Below the pieces are notes generated by a model that searched no databases, had not been told where the DNA came from, and saw only the letters and a program-made list of their open reading frames with translations. A program made the translations under genes and the position numbers. Positions 37,108 to 46,698 of a DNA stretch of 64,000 nt are shown piece after piece. The stretch lies in contig CANFRC010000003.1 in assembly GCA_947449315.1 (NCBI GenBank), positions 62,001-126,000 on the forward strand. Direction: 5' to 3'. The DNA is from Bacteroidota bacterium (lineage in GTDB: Bacteria > Bacteroidota > Bacteroidia > 2-12-FULL-35-15). Within the stretch, counting starts at the first letter, position 1; each line of letters begins with the position of its first letter.

Positions 37108-37782
37108 TTAGGACACTCTAAACTTCAAATAACAGATCTTGAATCCTAGATCAGAAAATTTTTTCTCGTAATAGGTCTTGATAGATGTAAGTGCTTCATC
37201 ACGCTGTGAAGTGTCAGCATACAGGTCATTCGTACCATCTAACACCTCCAAGTTGTTTTCAGTAACTACTTCTCTGGTATACTCATAAAATGGCTCATTA
37301 TCCGTTTTCAAATGAACAACCCCTCCCTCTTTCAATATTTTCTGATAGCGCGTAATGAACATCATATTTGTTAAACGATTGCGGACACGCGTCTTTTGAG
37401 GTTGAGGATCCGGAAATGTGATCCAAATCTCATCCACCTCATTTTCTGCAAAACAGGTATCAATAAAATCTATGCGGGTGCGAATGAACGCAACATTATT
37501 CCTCTTTTCTTCAATAGCAGTCTTTGCGCCCGTCCAGATTCGGTTTCCTTTTATATCGACACCTATAAAATTTTTATCCGGGAAACGTCTTGCTAATCCA
37601 ACAGTATACTCCCCTTTTCCACAACCCAGTTCCAGCACAATGGGGTTATTATTTTTGAAATAATCGCTATTCCATTTGCCTTTCAGCGGCAATCCGCCAT
37701 CTCTTGCTTGCTCAAAAGAAAGAAAGAAACAATTATCAAAAGAAGAAACTTCAGCAAATTTTTTTAATTTTCTTTTAGCCAT
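37108..37782 (-). CDS. trmB: tRNA (guanine-N7-)-methyltransferase
   Basis: TrmB (224 residues) methylates G46 in tRNA variable loops using SAM. The SAM motif is LELGCGKGEYTVGLA (about 50-64), followed by FIGVDIKGNRIW and the substrate-binding WITFPDPQPQKTRVRNRLT (about 119-137); the C-terminal SIKTYYEKKF is typical. Start is ATG 37782. It leads a minus-strand group with the ATL and TPR-like genes, and is divergent from the glycosyltransferase gene (56 bp). Confidence 0.95.
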   Translation of the reverse strand: MAKRKLKKFAEVSSFDNCFFLSFEQARDGGLPLKGKWNSDYFKNNNPIVLELGCGKGEYTVGLARRFPDKNFIGVDIKGNRIWTGAKTAIEEKRNNVAFIRTRIDFIDTCFAENEVDEIWITFPDPQPQKTRVRNRLTNMMFITRYQKILKEGGVVHLKTDNEPFYEYTREVVTENNLEVLDGTNDLYADTSQRDEALTSIKTYYEKKFSDLGFKICYLKFRVS

Positions 37783-37838
37783 AAACTATAAACCAGTGCT
37801 TTGGTGTTTAATTATTATTTTTACAAAAATAAGCATTA

Positions 37839-38918
37839 ATGCAAAAGCATAAACGAATATTAATTTGTCCACTTGATTGGGGATTGGGACATGCCACACG
37901 ATGCATCCCTATTATTCGTTTATTGTTAAAAAAAAATGCCGAAGTTCTTGTTGCAGCTGATGCAGGGCCACTTGCCCTTTTGAAAAAAGAATTCCCAGCA
38001 CTTACATTCATACCGTTAGGCGGCTATAACATTACCTATCCAAAAATAGGATCAATGAATTTTAAGATGCTGTTATCCATTCCGAAAATTTTAACAGGGA
38101 TCAAAGAAGAACATTCTAAACTGGAACAAATTATAAACGATTATGCAATCGACATTGTTATTTCCGACAATCGTTATGGGTGTTGGAATAAAAAAGTGAA
38201 AAGCATTTTTATCACACATCAGCTGATGATAAAAGCGCCTTTTGGTGAACGCTTTTTGCACACCAAAATAGTAAACTATATCTCGCAGTACGATGAATGT
38301 TGGATCCCTGATGTTATTGAAGAAAACAACCTTTCTGGCGATCTATCCCACACATATGAATTACCGAAAAATACTTTTTTTGTTGGCAAATTATCACGGT
38401 TTCACCTCAGTCCCGATAGCGCTATCAATTCGAATAATTCATTGAGATATGATGTAATGGCAATCATTTCGGGGCCGGAACCACAACGCAGTATTTTTGA
38501 GAAATTGATCCTGAAACAATTAAAAGGATCTAATCTAAAAGCGCTCGTCGTTTTAGGAAAAGCGGCATCTGAAACAAAAACGGAAACAATAGATAAGATA
38601 ACGCTAACGCCTCATTTACAAAGCCAGGAAATGCAAGAAGCGATGTTGCAATCAAAAATTATTTTAGCCCGTTCCGGTTATTCAACAATCATGGATCTTG
38701 CAACATTAAATAAAAAAGCAATTTTTATTCCTACACCCGGACAAACGGAACAGGAATATTTAGCTGGATTAGTTATGAAAAAAGGGGTTGCATTTTCTCA
38801 ATCCCAAAATAAATTTGATCTGCCAAGTGCATTGAAAATGTCGGAAAATTATTCAGGGTTTAAGACTATTGAAAATGGGGATCAATTGGAAAAGAGGATT
38901 GATCTGCTCTTATCTTAA
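37839..38918 (+). CDS. GT28-like glycosyltransferase of unknown acceptor
   Basis: The 359-residue protein has the GT-B layout: an N-terminal LDWGLGHATRCIPIIRLLLK segment (about 12-31) resembling MurG/GT28 acceptor-binding loops, and a C-terminal donor domain with LARSGYSTIMDLATLNKKAIFIPTP and GQTEQEYLAG (about 276-310), similar to the GT28 C-terminal domain. No signal or membrane segment is evident. The acceptor is unknown. The gene ends exactly where the converging SDR gene ends (38918/38919). A related but diverged protein is encoded at 57409-58455. Confidence 0.7.
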   Translation: MQKHKRILICPLDWGLGHATRCIPIIRLLLKKNAEVLVAADAGPLALLKKEFPALTFIPLGGYNITYPKIGSMNFKMLLSIPKILTGIKEEHSKLEQIINDYAIDIVISDNRYGCWNKKVKSIFITHQLMIKAPFGERFLHTKIVNYISQYDECWIPDVIEENNLSGDLSHTYELPKNTFFVGKLSRFHLSPDSAINSNNSLRYDVMAIISGPEPQRSIFEKLILKQLKGSNLKALVVLGKAASETKTETIDKITLTPHLQSQEMQEAMLQSKIILARSGYSTIMDLATLNKKAIFIPTPGQTEQEYLAGLVMKKGVAFSQSQNKFDLPSALKMSENYSGFKTIENGDQLEKRIDLLLS

Positions 38919-39935
38919 TTACTTCCCGAGATCTTTCAAATAAAGATTACAGGTATCTTTTACAGATTGTTCAACTGAAATAAATTTAAAATCGGGGAAT
39001 ACGTTTAAAATTTTATCATTTGAAAAGTAGGAAATGCTATTTGCGGAGCGGGATGTTTCTTTTGTTATTAATGGAGGCATGCCGGTTAGCATTGTTTTAA
39101 TCTTTTCGGCTCTCCAGGCAAAACCTGATAAAAACTTACCCGCTTTTATACTTGGTAGGGGTTTACCAAAAGCTAAATGCATAATTTCAAAGTATTTTTT
39201 GAAGGATATATTTTCGGCGTTCAATAAATAGCGCTGATTGGAATAGTTGCTCTCCATCAACCTGATCATCAATTTTGAAACATCACGTACATCAACAAAT
39301 CCCATCACCCCCGATGAGTAAAATTTTAATCCTGTATAACCGCTGCTGAACATATTTGAACTACTTTGAGTCCAATTTCCGCCACCAATTATCAAAGAAG
39401 GATTTACAATAATGCAATTTAGTCCCTCTTCAGCAGCTCTCCACACTTCACGTTCAGCACCATATTTACTGATGGAATAATTCGAATTATCGGGCGATGA
39501 TTTCCAAAATGTTTCTTCAGAAGTTAGCTCCCCTTTCTTGGCACGACCAATAGCAGCAATGGAACTCACATGACAGAATTTTTTGACCCCTTTCTCTAAA
39601 GCAGCATTTACCATATTTGCTGTTCCAACAATATTCACCTTCATCATTTCCGCTTCATGTTTCTTTTCAAAAGAAACCATAGCTGCACAATGATATACTT
39701 CAGTAACACCATCCATCACTTCTAACAAAGAAAAAATATCCGACAGATCGGCATTTATCCATTCAATGTTTTTCAACAAGTTTTCTGAATCATTAGAATA
39801 ATAGGAAAAAACTTTCTTCAGATGGGAGACATCACTTGAATTACGTTTTAAAGCACGCACTTTTTTACCCGACCTAACTAAGTCGTATAATAAGTGTGTT
39901 CCCACCAGTCCTGTTCCACCTGTTACTAAAATCAT
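38919..39935 (-). CDS. NAD-dependent epimerase/dehydratase (extended SDR)
   Basis: This 338-residue extended short-chain dehydrogenase/reductase has the N-terminal GGTGLVGTHLL nucleotide-binding motif (residues 6-16), VYHCAAMVSF, catalytic Ser near CHVSSIAAIG and the YSISK (YxxxK) motif at about residues 154-158. Related proteins act on nucleotide sugars, dihydroflavonols or sterols; the substrate cannot be told. Start is ATG 39935. It is tail-to-tail with the glycosyltransferase with no spacer and divergent from tyrS. Confidence 0.85.
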   Translation of the reverse strand: MILVTGGTGLVGTHLLYDLVRSGKKVRALKRNSSDVSHLKKVFSYYSNDSENLLKNIEWINADLSDIFSLLEVMDGVTEVYHCAAMVSFEKKHEAEMMKVNIVGTANMVNAALEKGVKKFCHVSSIAAIGRAKKGELTSEETFWKSSPDNSNYSISKYGAEREVWRAAEEGLNCIIVNPSLIIGGGNWTQSSSNMFSSGYTGLKFYSSGVMGFVDVRDVSKLMIRLMESNYSNQRYLLNAENISFKKYFEIMHLAFGKPLPSIKAGKFLSGFAWRAEKIKTMLTGMPPLITKETSRSANSISYFSNDKILNVFPDFKFISVEQSVKDTCNLYLKDLGK

Positions 39936-39999
39936 GCTGTAAATTTACTCATTTAATTGTACCTATTTGTAGTATATTTGTCACAATAAAAGCAGTAAA

Positions 40000-41280
40000 A
40001 TGAAAACAAATTTTGTAGAAGAATTAAAATGGCGCGGAATGTTACAGGATATTATGCCTGGAACAGAAGATTTATTAAATAAAGAGCAAGTGACTGGATA
40101 TATCGGATTTGATCCTACTTCTGATTCATTAGGAATTGGGAATATGGTACAAATTATGACGCTTTTACATTTTCAACAAGCAGGACATAAACCAATGGCT
40201 TTGGTGGGTGGAGCAACAGGAATGGTTGGTGATCCTTCTGGAAAATCTGCAGAACGAAATTTATTGGATGAAACAACATTGAATCACAATATTGCTTGTC
40301 AGAAAAAACAATTAGAGAAATTTTTAGATTTTAATTGTGGTGCCAATTCTGCTGAGATCGTCAACAATTATGACTGGTTTAAAGGATTTAGTTTTTTAGA
40401 ATTTATCAGAGATGTGGGGAAACATATTTCTGTGAATTATATGATGGCAAAAGATTCGGTAAAAAATCGCTTGGAAAATGGAATGAGCTTTACAGAGTTC
40501 AGTTATCAATTGGTGCAAGGATACGATTTTTATTATTTGTGGAAAAACAAAGGAATAAAATTGCAAATGGGAGGTTCCGATCAATGGGGTAACATTGTAA
40601 CAGGGACAGAATTGATTCGAAGAAAAGGCAGTGGCGAAGCATTTGCATTGACAACACCTCTTATTAAAAAAGCTGACGGAACTAAATTTGGGAAAACAGA
40701 AGGTGGTAATGTGTGGCTAGATAAAAATAAAACTTCAGCTTATAAATTTTTTCAATTTTGGTTAAATGCAAGTGATGAAGATGCAAAAACATACATTCGC
40801 ATTTTCACCTTATTTTCGAAAGAAGATATTGAAAAATTAGAAACGGAACATGCTGCAGCTCCTCATTTACGTGCCTTACAAAAGGCTTTAGCAAAAGACA
40901 TCACGATTCGTGTTCACTCTGAAGACGATTACAATGCTGCAGTAGAAGCATCTCAAATTTTATTTAATGGAAGCATAGAAGACCTTGCAAGGCTTTCTGA
41001 AGAATTATTCTTAGATATTTTTGATGGCGTTCCTCAATTTGAAGTTTCAAGAATAGAAATCAACCATGGAGTTTCAATAATAGATTTCCTTGCTGAAAAA
41101 ACAGCAGTTTTTCCATCTAAAGGAGAAGCACGAAAAATGATTCAGGGAGGAGGAGTGGCTCTAAACAAAAATAAAATTGAAGATCTTGAATTGAAAATAA
41201 ATTCAGAACAATTGATCAATGATAAATATATGTTGATCCAAAAAGGAAAGAAAAATTATTTTGTAATCAAAGCAATTTAA
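40000..41280 (+). CDS. tyrS: Tyrosine--tRNA ligase (HIGH motif reads GIGN)
   Basis: TyrRS (426 residues) charges tRNA-Tyr. It has the class Ic catalytic domain with [40 protein letters not shown] and [14 protein letters not shown] (the KMSKS-type loop KFGKT), a helical anticodon domain and a C-terminal S4 RNA-binding domain ([19 protein letters not shown]). The HIGH signature is altered: residues 45-48 are Gly-Ile-Gly-Asn, so the first histidine, which contacts the transition state in studied TyrRS enzymes, is missing. All other motifs look intact. A TATATTTG -7-like box lies at 39973-39980. Confidence 0.95.
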   Translation: MKTNFVEELKWRGMLQDIMPGTEDLLNKEQVTGYIGFDPTSDSLGIGNMVQIMTLLHFQQAGHKPMALVGGATGMVGDPSGKSAERNLLDETTLNHNIACQKKQLEKFLDFNCGANSAEIVNNYDWFKGFSFLEFIRDVGKHISVNYMMAKDSVKNRLENGMSFTEFSYQLVQGYDFYYLWKNKGIKLQMGGSDQWGNIVTGTELIRRKGSGEAFALTTPLIKKADGTKFGKTEGGNVWLDKNKTSAYKFFQFWLNASDEDAKTYIRIFTLFSKEDIEKLETEHAAAPHLRALQKALAKDITIRVHSEDDYNAAVEASQILFNGSIEDLARLSEELFLDIFDGVPQFEVSRIEINHGVSIIDFLAEKTAVFPSKGEARKMIQGGGVALNKNKIEDLELKINSEQLINDKYMLIQKGKKNYFVIKAI

Positions 41281-41291
41281 GCGAACCGAAA

Positions 41292-42284
41292 TTACTGGAC
41301 TAACAAATTACAGCCTCTGATATCTGTATTGTCAAAACGACCTAGAACTTCAAAAGATCCATCAGGAAAGGTTTTCCCAAGATCCTGAGTAGCAATAAAA
41401 CTGCAAGAATTAATATTTGCCAGATCAATTATATTGATGCCTCCACTTCGAGTAGCAGGTAAAATGGAAAGTGGATCATTGGTATCTCTTATAATTACGT
41501 TCATCCATGGCGGGCATTTAAAAACACCTTTCCCTTTTGAATAGGCCTGTGATAATAGTTCGGTCATGCCATACTCGCTATGAATCACATCAACACCAAA
41601 GCCTTCACATAAAAGTGCATGCAATTCTTCTCTCACCATTTCTTTGCGTTTCCCTTTCATGCCTCCTGTTTCCATGACAATAGTTTTTTTCAACTGAAAT
41701 GTCTCCTTTTCTATCAGGTCAAGCAAGGCATAAGTGACACCCAATAAAATTGTCTTTTGATTTTTTGATTCGAGTTGTTTTATTTTCGAAATTAATTCAT
41801 CAGAATTATGAAGATAAAAACCGCTATCAGGATGTCTGCTTTTTTTGATCAGATCGTCTGCCATATATATTAAAGAAGACCCATCCCGTTCCAAATAGGA
41901 AGGCAACAAAGCTAAAATGCAGCACTCATCAATACTTCCATAAAATAATTCAAATGCTTTCTGATAACTCTGCTGATAAATAGAAAGATCTGCTACATAA
42001 TGCTTACTCTGGGCCATTCCTGAAGTACCACTGCTAGTAAATACTTCTTGAATATCTCTTTCAGAATATTTCTCGGAGATGACTGTATGACTTTTAAAGA
42101 ATTCTATCGGTAAAAAGGGGATTTGCTCTATCTCTGTAACATTGTTAGGAACGACACGAAGTCCGGAAAGGTATTTGGAGTAGACCTTATTCGTTTGGGC
42201 TTGAAAGTAAAACACGTCCAGCGCAACCTGCCTGAATTCGGCTGGGGAATTAATATTAAAAATACTGCTAACTAGAGGTTCCAA
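41292..42284 (-). CDS. LuxE-like acyl-protein synthetase (ANL-type)
   Basis: The 330-residue protein resembles LuxE acyl-protein synthetases, which adenylate fatty acids: the ATP-binding P-loop is VFTSSGTSGMAQSKHY (about 86-101), followed by LALLPSYLERDGSSLIYMAD, METGGMKGKRKEM and SEYGMTELLSQAYS (about 237-250), the ANL adenylation motif. It stands alone; there is no luxC- or luxD-like gene next to it. In Bacteroidota such genes may serve lipid or surface polysaccharide acylation; that is inference. Start is ATG 42284. Convergent with tyrS at 11 bp spacing. Confidence 0.8.
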   Translation of the reverse strand: MEPLVSSIFNINSPAEFRQVALDVFYFQAQTNKVYSKYLSGLRVVPNNVTEIEQIPFLPIEFFKSHTVISEKYSERDIQEVFTSSGTSGMAQSKHYVADLSIYQQSYQKAFELFYGSIDECCILALLPSYLERDGSSLIYMADDLIKKSRHPDSGFYLHNSDELISKIKQLESKNQKTILLGVTYALLDLIEKETFQLKKTIVMETGGMKGKRKEMVREELHALLCEGFGVDVIHSEYGMTELLSQAYSKGKGVFKCPPWMNVIIRDTNDPLSILPATRSGGINIIDLANINSCSFIATQDLGKTFPDGSFEVLGRFDNTDIRGCNLLVQ

Positions 42285-42376
42285 AGGCTATCGATGGCAA
42301 TATTATGCACTTTTATGCGTTTTAACATTGCTTTTAGCAAAATTAATTATTAATTTTATTATCACATTAAAAAGCC

Positions 42377-42871
42377 ATGAAGGATTTCAGATATATTTTA
42401 CTAATCGCTGTTGCCGGGATCTTTTTTTTACCTGCTTGTGTTAAGGAAAATCCATTTCCGCCAGAACCTGTGATAACATTCTCTGAATATATTAGTCACG
42501 GGCAAGATTCAGCAGATTGTCTGGTAGCATTTAAAGATGGTGATGGCGACATTGGAATTTTAAGCGCTGATACATCTTCTCCGAATGACTTGAAGATGAA
42601 ATACCTATACAAGGATATAGATGGCATTTTTAAGCCTTTTGATGCAATTGACACAACAGCAGTCATGGATACACTTTTTTATTCTTACAGAGTTCCAAAC
42701 TTAACTCCTGATGGGCAATACAAAGCATTAGACGGAGAAATTAGAGCAAAATTAAGGGCAGCACCAATTTATTATCCAGGACATCATACGGTGAAATTTG
42801 AGATTACATTAAGGGACAGGGCCGGTCATGTAAGTAATAAGGTTACAACAAATGAGATTGTGGTTCCATAA
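42377..42871 (+). CDS. Putative lipoprotein of unknown function
   Basis: This 164-residue protein begins with a lipoprotein signal and lipobox LPAC (Cys 21). The mature part has an acidic segment FKDGDGDIGILSADTSSPND (about 52-71), which looks like a calcium-binding-type Asp-rich loop, and a beta-rich C-terminal half ending in an Ig-like strand (HHTVKFEITLRDRAGHVSN). Similar DGDGDIG lipoproteins are widespread in Bacteroidota without known function. It is monocistronic and followed by a terminator. Confidence 0.7.
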   Translation: MKDFRYILLIAVAGIFFLPACVKENPFPPEPVITFSEYISHGQDSADCLVAFKDGDGDIGILSADTSSPNDLKMKYLYKDIDGIFKPFDAIDTTAVMDTLFYSYRVPNLTPDGQYKALDGEIRAKLRAAPIYYPGHHTVKFEITLRDRAGHVSNKVTTNEIVVP

Positions 42872-42888
42872 TCTTTTAAAAAACGCAC

Positions 42889-42927
42889 AAAAAAAAACGT
42901 TCTGGGATATGCAGAACGTTTTTTTTG
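42889..42927. terminator. Bidirectional intrinsic terminator
   Basis: Stem ACGTTCTG / CAGAACGT (42897-42904 / 42912-42919) with A- and T-runs on its two sides, between the lipoprotein gene and phoU. Confidence 0.92.
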
Positions 42928-42940
42928 TGAGTAAAATTAT

Positions 42941-43618
42941 TTACTCTTTGCTTTTATCTACTTTAGAACGATGTTTTAACACTTTGGCTTCGATATAAAA
43001 AATGATCTCTTCTGCCATGTTTTTTGCCTGATCTCCTACTCGTTCTAATTTACGGATAATAGACAACAGGTATAATGTTGCATCGATATTATCGGGGTGA
43101 TTGCGAATGTAATCTGCAATGATTGAATTTGCTTTTACATTGATATCATCTAACAATTCATCTTGTTGAAATACTTTCCTAGCCAATGAAGTGTCTTCTT
43201 TATCAAATGCTTCTAACACACATTCCATCATATTATTTGCAGCAGCGTACATTTCTACAACACGAGTGATCTCTAATAATTTTGTATCAAAGTTACTATC
43301 TACATTCAGCACAAACTTTGCAATACCTTCAACAATATCTCCTGTGCGTTCTAAATTGTTATTGATCTTTAATACAGCCAGCACAAAACGAAGATCGACA
43401 GCAACCGGATTGAACAAAGCAAAAATATTTTCACAATCACGATCCAATTTTAATTCATACGCATTTACACGTCTTTCACTTAAAATAACCTCGCGGGCCA
43501 AATCTTTATCTAGCTTCAACAAAGACTCTTTCCCTTTTGTAAGCTGTAAATTAACAAGCTGCCACATTTTTATTGTTTCGGCCTTTAATTGTTGTAATTC
43601 GATATCTAAATGACTCAT
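42941..43618 (-). CDS. phoU: Phosphate signalling protein PhoU
   Basis: PhoU (225 residues) is a cytoplasmic two-PhoU-domain helical protein that links Pst transporter state to PhoR/PhoB signalling and limits phosphate uptake. The repeated E/D-x3-D motifs are visible as VAVDLRFVLAVLKINNNLERTGDI (in two parts) and LLSIIRKLERVGDQAKNMAEE. The tail of 15 residues is Lys-rich. It is the last gene of the pstC-pstA-pstB-phoU order, 57 bp after pstB, and ends at a bidirectional terminator. Confidence 0.95.
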   Translation of the reverse strand: MSHLDIELQQLKAETIKMWQLVNLQLTKGKESLLKLDKDLAREVILSERRVNAYELKLDRDCENIFALFNPVAVDLRFVLAVLKINNNLERTGDIVEGIAKFVLNVDSNFDTKLLEITRVVEMYAAANNMMECVLEAFDKEDTSLARKVFQQDELLDDINVKANSIIADYIRNHPDNIDATLYLLSIIRKLERVGDQAKNMAEEIIFYIEAKVLKHRSKVDKSKE

Positions 43619-43675
43619 GTTAATTTGGAAATTTGAAAATGTAAAAAAATTTAAACTTATTGATTGTCATCAATT

Positions 43676-44428
43676 TTATCCGAATCTTCCTGTAATATAA
43701 TTTTGAGTTCGTTCTATTTTCGGATTTGTAAAGATAGTCTTTGTATTATCGTATTCAATTAATTCACCCATGTAGAAGAATGCTGTTGTATCACTTACAC
43801 GACCTGCTTGCTGCATATTATGCGTTACAATTACAATGGTGTATTTTGTTTTCAATTCATAGATCAACTCTTCTACTTTAGAGGTTGAAATTGGATCTAA
43901 CGCTGAAGTGGGTTCATCCATCAAAATAATAGATGGTTGAATTGCCAAAGCACGAGCGATGCATAATCGTTGTTGTTGACCTCCAGATAATTCAAACGCT
44001 GATTTTTTTAATTTATCTTTTACTTCATCCCACAATACAACCTGTTTGATAGATGTTTCAACACGCTCTTCAATAATTTTTTTATCCGAAATCCCATTTA
44101 CACGCAATCCGTATGCAACATTTTCAAATATCGTTTTTGGAAAAGGATTTGGTTTTTGAAAAACCATTCCCACCTTTTTTCTAAGGCTATCTACGTTTAC
44201 ACCTTTTGCATAAATATCGTCACCATCAATTAAGATCTGACCTGAAATTTTTGTATTGTCAATCAGATCATTCATACGATTGAACAATCGTAAATAGGTT
44301 GACTTACCACAACCTGATGGCCCGATCAAAGCTGTTACAGTATTTGGTTTAATGGCAATATTGATATTTTTTAAAGCTTGGGAGCTGCCATAAAAAAAGT
44401 CAACATTTTTGGATTCAATTTTATACAT
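43676..44428 (-). CDS. pstB: Phosphate ABC transporter ATP-binding protein PstB
   Basis: PstB (250 residues) powers phosphate import. Walker A is GPSGCGKST (about 36-44), the Q-loop is [13 protein letters not shown], the ABC signature [15 protein letters not shown] and Walker [14 protein letters not shown], followed by the switch His in VTHNMQQ. Length and motifs are standard for PstB. It starts one base after the pstA stop and belongs to the Pst operon driven from upstream of pstC. Confidence 0.97.
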   Translation of the reverse strand: MYKIESKNVDFFYGSSQALKNINIAIKPNTVTALIGPSGCGKSTYLRLFNRMNDLIDNTKISGQILIDGDDIYAKGVNVDSLRKKVGMVFQKPNPFPKTIFENVAYGLRVNGISDKKIIEERVETSIKQVVLWDEVKDKLKKSAFELSGGQQQRLCIARALAIQPSIILMDEPTSALDPISTSKVEELIYELKTKYTIVIVTHNMQQAGRVSDTTAFFYMGELIEYDNTKTIFTNPKIERTQNYITGRFG

Positions 44429-44429
44429 C

Positions 44430-45314
44430 TTAGTTCATTTTTACTTTTTTACCGAAATATTTTCGCAATGCATTTGCTAGTAAATTGGCAATTAATACGA
44501 TTATAATAAGCACCAATGCTGTTCCATAAGCTATTGGACGAGACTCTTCAATATTTGTTCCGCTGGTAGAAATTACGTACAAGTGATAAGGTAAAGCCAT
44601 TGCCTGGTCAAAAATACTTGTGGGGAGCTTTGGTAAGAAATAAGCAGCAACAGTAAATAAGATAGGTGCTGTTTCTCCGGAAACACGACCAATAGAAAGA
44701 ATTAGTCCTGTGATTATATTTGGAAAAGCAATTGGCAAAACGACTTTTCGAGTGGTCTCCCATTTACTTGCTCCTAGTCCTAAACTAGCTTGACGAAAAG
44801 TATCCTCAACAGCTTTTAAAGATTCTTCCGTGGTGCGAATAACAACAGGCAATGCAAGTAAACCAAGTGTTAAAGAACCTGCAAGAATTGAATCTCCGAA
44901 GCCTAATTTATTTACAAATAAACTCATACCAAATAAACCAAAAACGATAGATGGTATACCTGCCAGATTATTTGTCATTTGTTTGATGATCTTTTTAATC
45001 AATCCAGCTTTCACATATTCATTCATATAAATTGCTGCCATCACTCCTATTGGGAAAGCAAACAACATACTTCCTGCTACTAAACATAATGTCCCAATTA
45101 TTGCCGGATAAATCCCTCCTTTGGTCATGCCTTCTTCCGGCATTTGAGAAATGAAATTCCAATTAATCACGGAAATACCTTTGATAACAATAAAAGAAAG
45201 GATAATAAATAAGATTGCCACAACAGAATAACTCAATATCCTAAATATCCAAAAAGCAATTGCTTGCTTGCGTTTTTTACTTTTCGCTAATTTATTTTCG
45301 TCTATAACATCCAT
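44430..45314 (-). CDS. pstA: Phosphate ABC transporter permease PstA
   Basis: PstA (294 residues) forms the transmembrane channel with PstC. It has about six hydrophobic segments and the EAA-type cytoplasmic loop [19 protein letters not shown]-like region (here [20 protein letters not shown]), with [10 protein letters not shown] and the [12 protein letters not shown] block typical of PstA. Its ATG overlaps the pstC stop by one base at 45314, and pstB follows after one base. Confidence 0.95.
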   Translation of the reverse strand: MDVIDENKLAKSKKRKQAIAFWIFRILSYSVVAILFIILSFIVIKGISVINWNFISQMPEEGMTKGGIYPAIIGTLCLVAGSMLFAFPIGVMAAIYMNEYVKAGLIKKIIKQMTNNLAGIPSIVFGLFGMSLFVNKLGFGDSILAGSLTLGLLALPVVIRTTEESLKAVEDTFRQASLGLGASKWETTRKVVLPIAFPNIITGLILSIGRVSGETAPILFTVAAYFLPKLPTSIFDQAMALPYHLYVISTSGTNIEESRPIAYGTALVLIIIVLIANLLANALRKYFGKKVKMN

Positions 45315-46522
45315 TAGTGTTTGTTATGCTTATTTCTGCTGGTAACAAATTCAACAGTAAGATTAATAAATAATGTGATCAAGAATAAGATACATCCCAA
45401 CGCAAACAAAGCTTTATAATGCAAGCCACCATTTGATGCTTCACCTAATTCTGCAGCAATGGTTGCAGGAATTGTACGAACGGGTTCTAAAATACTGTGA
45501 GGCATCACTGCAGCATTTCCTGTAACCATCAATACGGCCATTGTTTCACCAATTGCTCTTCCAATTCCTAAAATTGCTCCGGCTGTTATTCCTGAAATAG
45601 AATACGGTACAACTACTTTGTAAATCGTTTGCCATTTACTTGCTCCCAACGCTAAACTTGCTTCTTTCATAGCACGAGGTGTATTACGCATCGCATCCTC
45701 TGAAATAGTAATAATTGTAGGCAAAGCCATGATTCCTAAAATGATACTTCCTGCCAATCCGGTTTCTCCTACAGGTAAATTAAATGTTTTTTGAATAAGT
45801 GGCACAATGATTACTAATCCAAAGAATCCATAAACTACTGATGGAATACCTGCTAACAACTCAATCAACGGTTTCATAATCCTGCGAACATTATCTTTAG
45901 CAATCTCGCTCATATAAACGGCGGCAGCCAAGCCCAAAGGCAGTGCAAGCAAAATAGCTCCTAAACTCACCCATAAAGTTCCCATTATTAATGGCAAAAC
46001 TCCCAGCTGAGCAGAAGGTTGCGCGGTAGGAAGCCATTCTTTCCCGCCAAAAAATTCCGCTAATTTAATTTTATCAATTTCTAATTGTTTGCCTTTAAAA
46101 TCTTTTATCAAATATTTTTCAGGAAAAAATGCAATGATATTAGGTAGACTATCAACCAAACGATTGATACAATTAGGAAGACCTTCAAAATTTTCTCCTA
46201 TCTCATCATCTGAATAAAAATTGGAAATATCTTCCAGGCGAAATAAAACGATAGAATCTGGCTTTCCACCTACTTCATTCCAATGGGTAATTTTTTGATC
46301 ATAAATATTTTTGATCTCGGCCGACGTAATTTTCCTGATTGCATTATTTTTATTGATTGCAATAACATAGCCTTCTTCAACAGGTTTTTTATCAAAAACA
46401 CCTAGTCCTTCTTTGAATAAAAATATTACAATAAGAATAACCGTTAAACTAGTAACCGTTCCGCTCAACATCAGTAGACCTTCAATAAATTTCTCGGAAA
46501 ATTTCTTGTAAAATGTTTTCAA
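45314..46522 (-). CDS. pstC: Phosphate ABC transporter permease PstC with PstS-like periplasmic insert
   Basis: PstC (402 residues) is longer than the usual 300 or so. A first membrane helix (about 22-37) is followed by an extracytoplasmic stretch (about 51-140) that resembles part of PstS: residues 73-86 read IYDQKITHWNEVGG, against IYTGEITNWKDVGG at 141-154 in the neighbouring PstS1. The canonical permease follows from about residue 172, with the EAA loop EASLALGASKWQTIYKVV and the GRAIGETMAVLMVTG block. The insert may hold part of a binding-protein lobe next to the channel. A Pho-box-type operator lies upstream. Confidence 0.93.
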   Translation of the reverse strand: MKTFYKKFSEKFIEGLLMLSGTVTSLTVILIVIFLFKEGLGVFDKKPVEEGYVIAINKNNAIRKITSAEIKNIYDQKITHWNEVGGKPDSIVLFRLEDISNFYSDDEIGENFEGLPNCINRLVDSLPNIIAFFPEKYLIKDFKGKQLEIDKIKLAEFFGGKEWLPTAQPSAQLGVLPLIMGTLWVSLGAILLALPLGLAAAVYMSEIAKDNVRRIMKPLIELLAGIPSVVYGFFGLVIIVPLIQKTFNLPVGETGLAGSIILGIMALPTIITISEDAMRNTPRAMKEASLALGASKWQTIYKVVVPYSISGITAGAILGIGRAIGETMAVLMVTGNAAVMPHSILEPVRTIPATIAAELGEASNGGLHYKALFALGCILFLITLFINLTVEFVTSRNKHNKH

Positions 46523-46555
46523 ACTAGTTTATTCTTTAATAATTTTAATGAGTGA

Positions 46556-46563
46556 CAAAGTTA
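46556..46563 (-). promoter_or_regulatory. -7 box of the pstC promoter
   Basis: TAACTTTG on the minus strand matches TAnnTTTG. It lies 26 nt (15+11) downstream of the three-repeat operator and about 34 nt upstream of the pstC ATG. No -33 TTG at the normal distance is needed if an activator binds the repeats. Confidence 0.65.
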
Positions 46564-46589
46564 AAATGCAAGGCCTTTTGGGTGCCATA

Positions 46590-46622
46590 ATTAATGTTAA
46601 GGTTATGTTAACTTAATGTTAA
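46590..46622 (-). promoter_or_regulatory. Pho-box-like operator of pstCAB-phoU (three 11-bp repeats)
   Basis: Three contiguous 11-bp direct repeats on the minus strand, each beginning TTAACA (TTAACA-N5 three times). The periodicity is that of PhoB/PhoP boxes in other bacteria; TTAACA is also the Bacillus subtilis PhoP half-site. Assignment to the local PhoB-like regulator is inference. Confidence 0.75.
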
Positions 46623-46639
46623 CAAATAGGGTGACCAAA

Positions 46640-46680
46640 ACAAAAATGGCTGTGCTAATAAATACCTGAACAGCCATTAA
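46640..46680 (-). terminator. Intrinsic terminator of pstS1
   Basis: Stem AATGGCTGT / ACAGCCATT (46645-46653 / 46670-46678) followed on the minus strand by TTTTTGTTTTG. It separates pstS1 from the pstC promoter. Confidence 0.75.
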
Positions 46681-46698
46681 ATAAAGAGAATGCAAATA

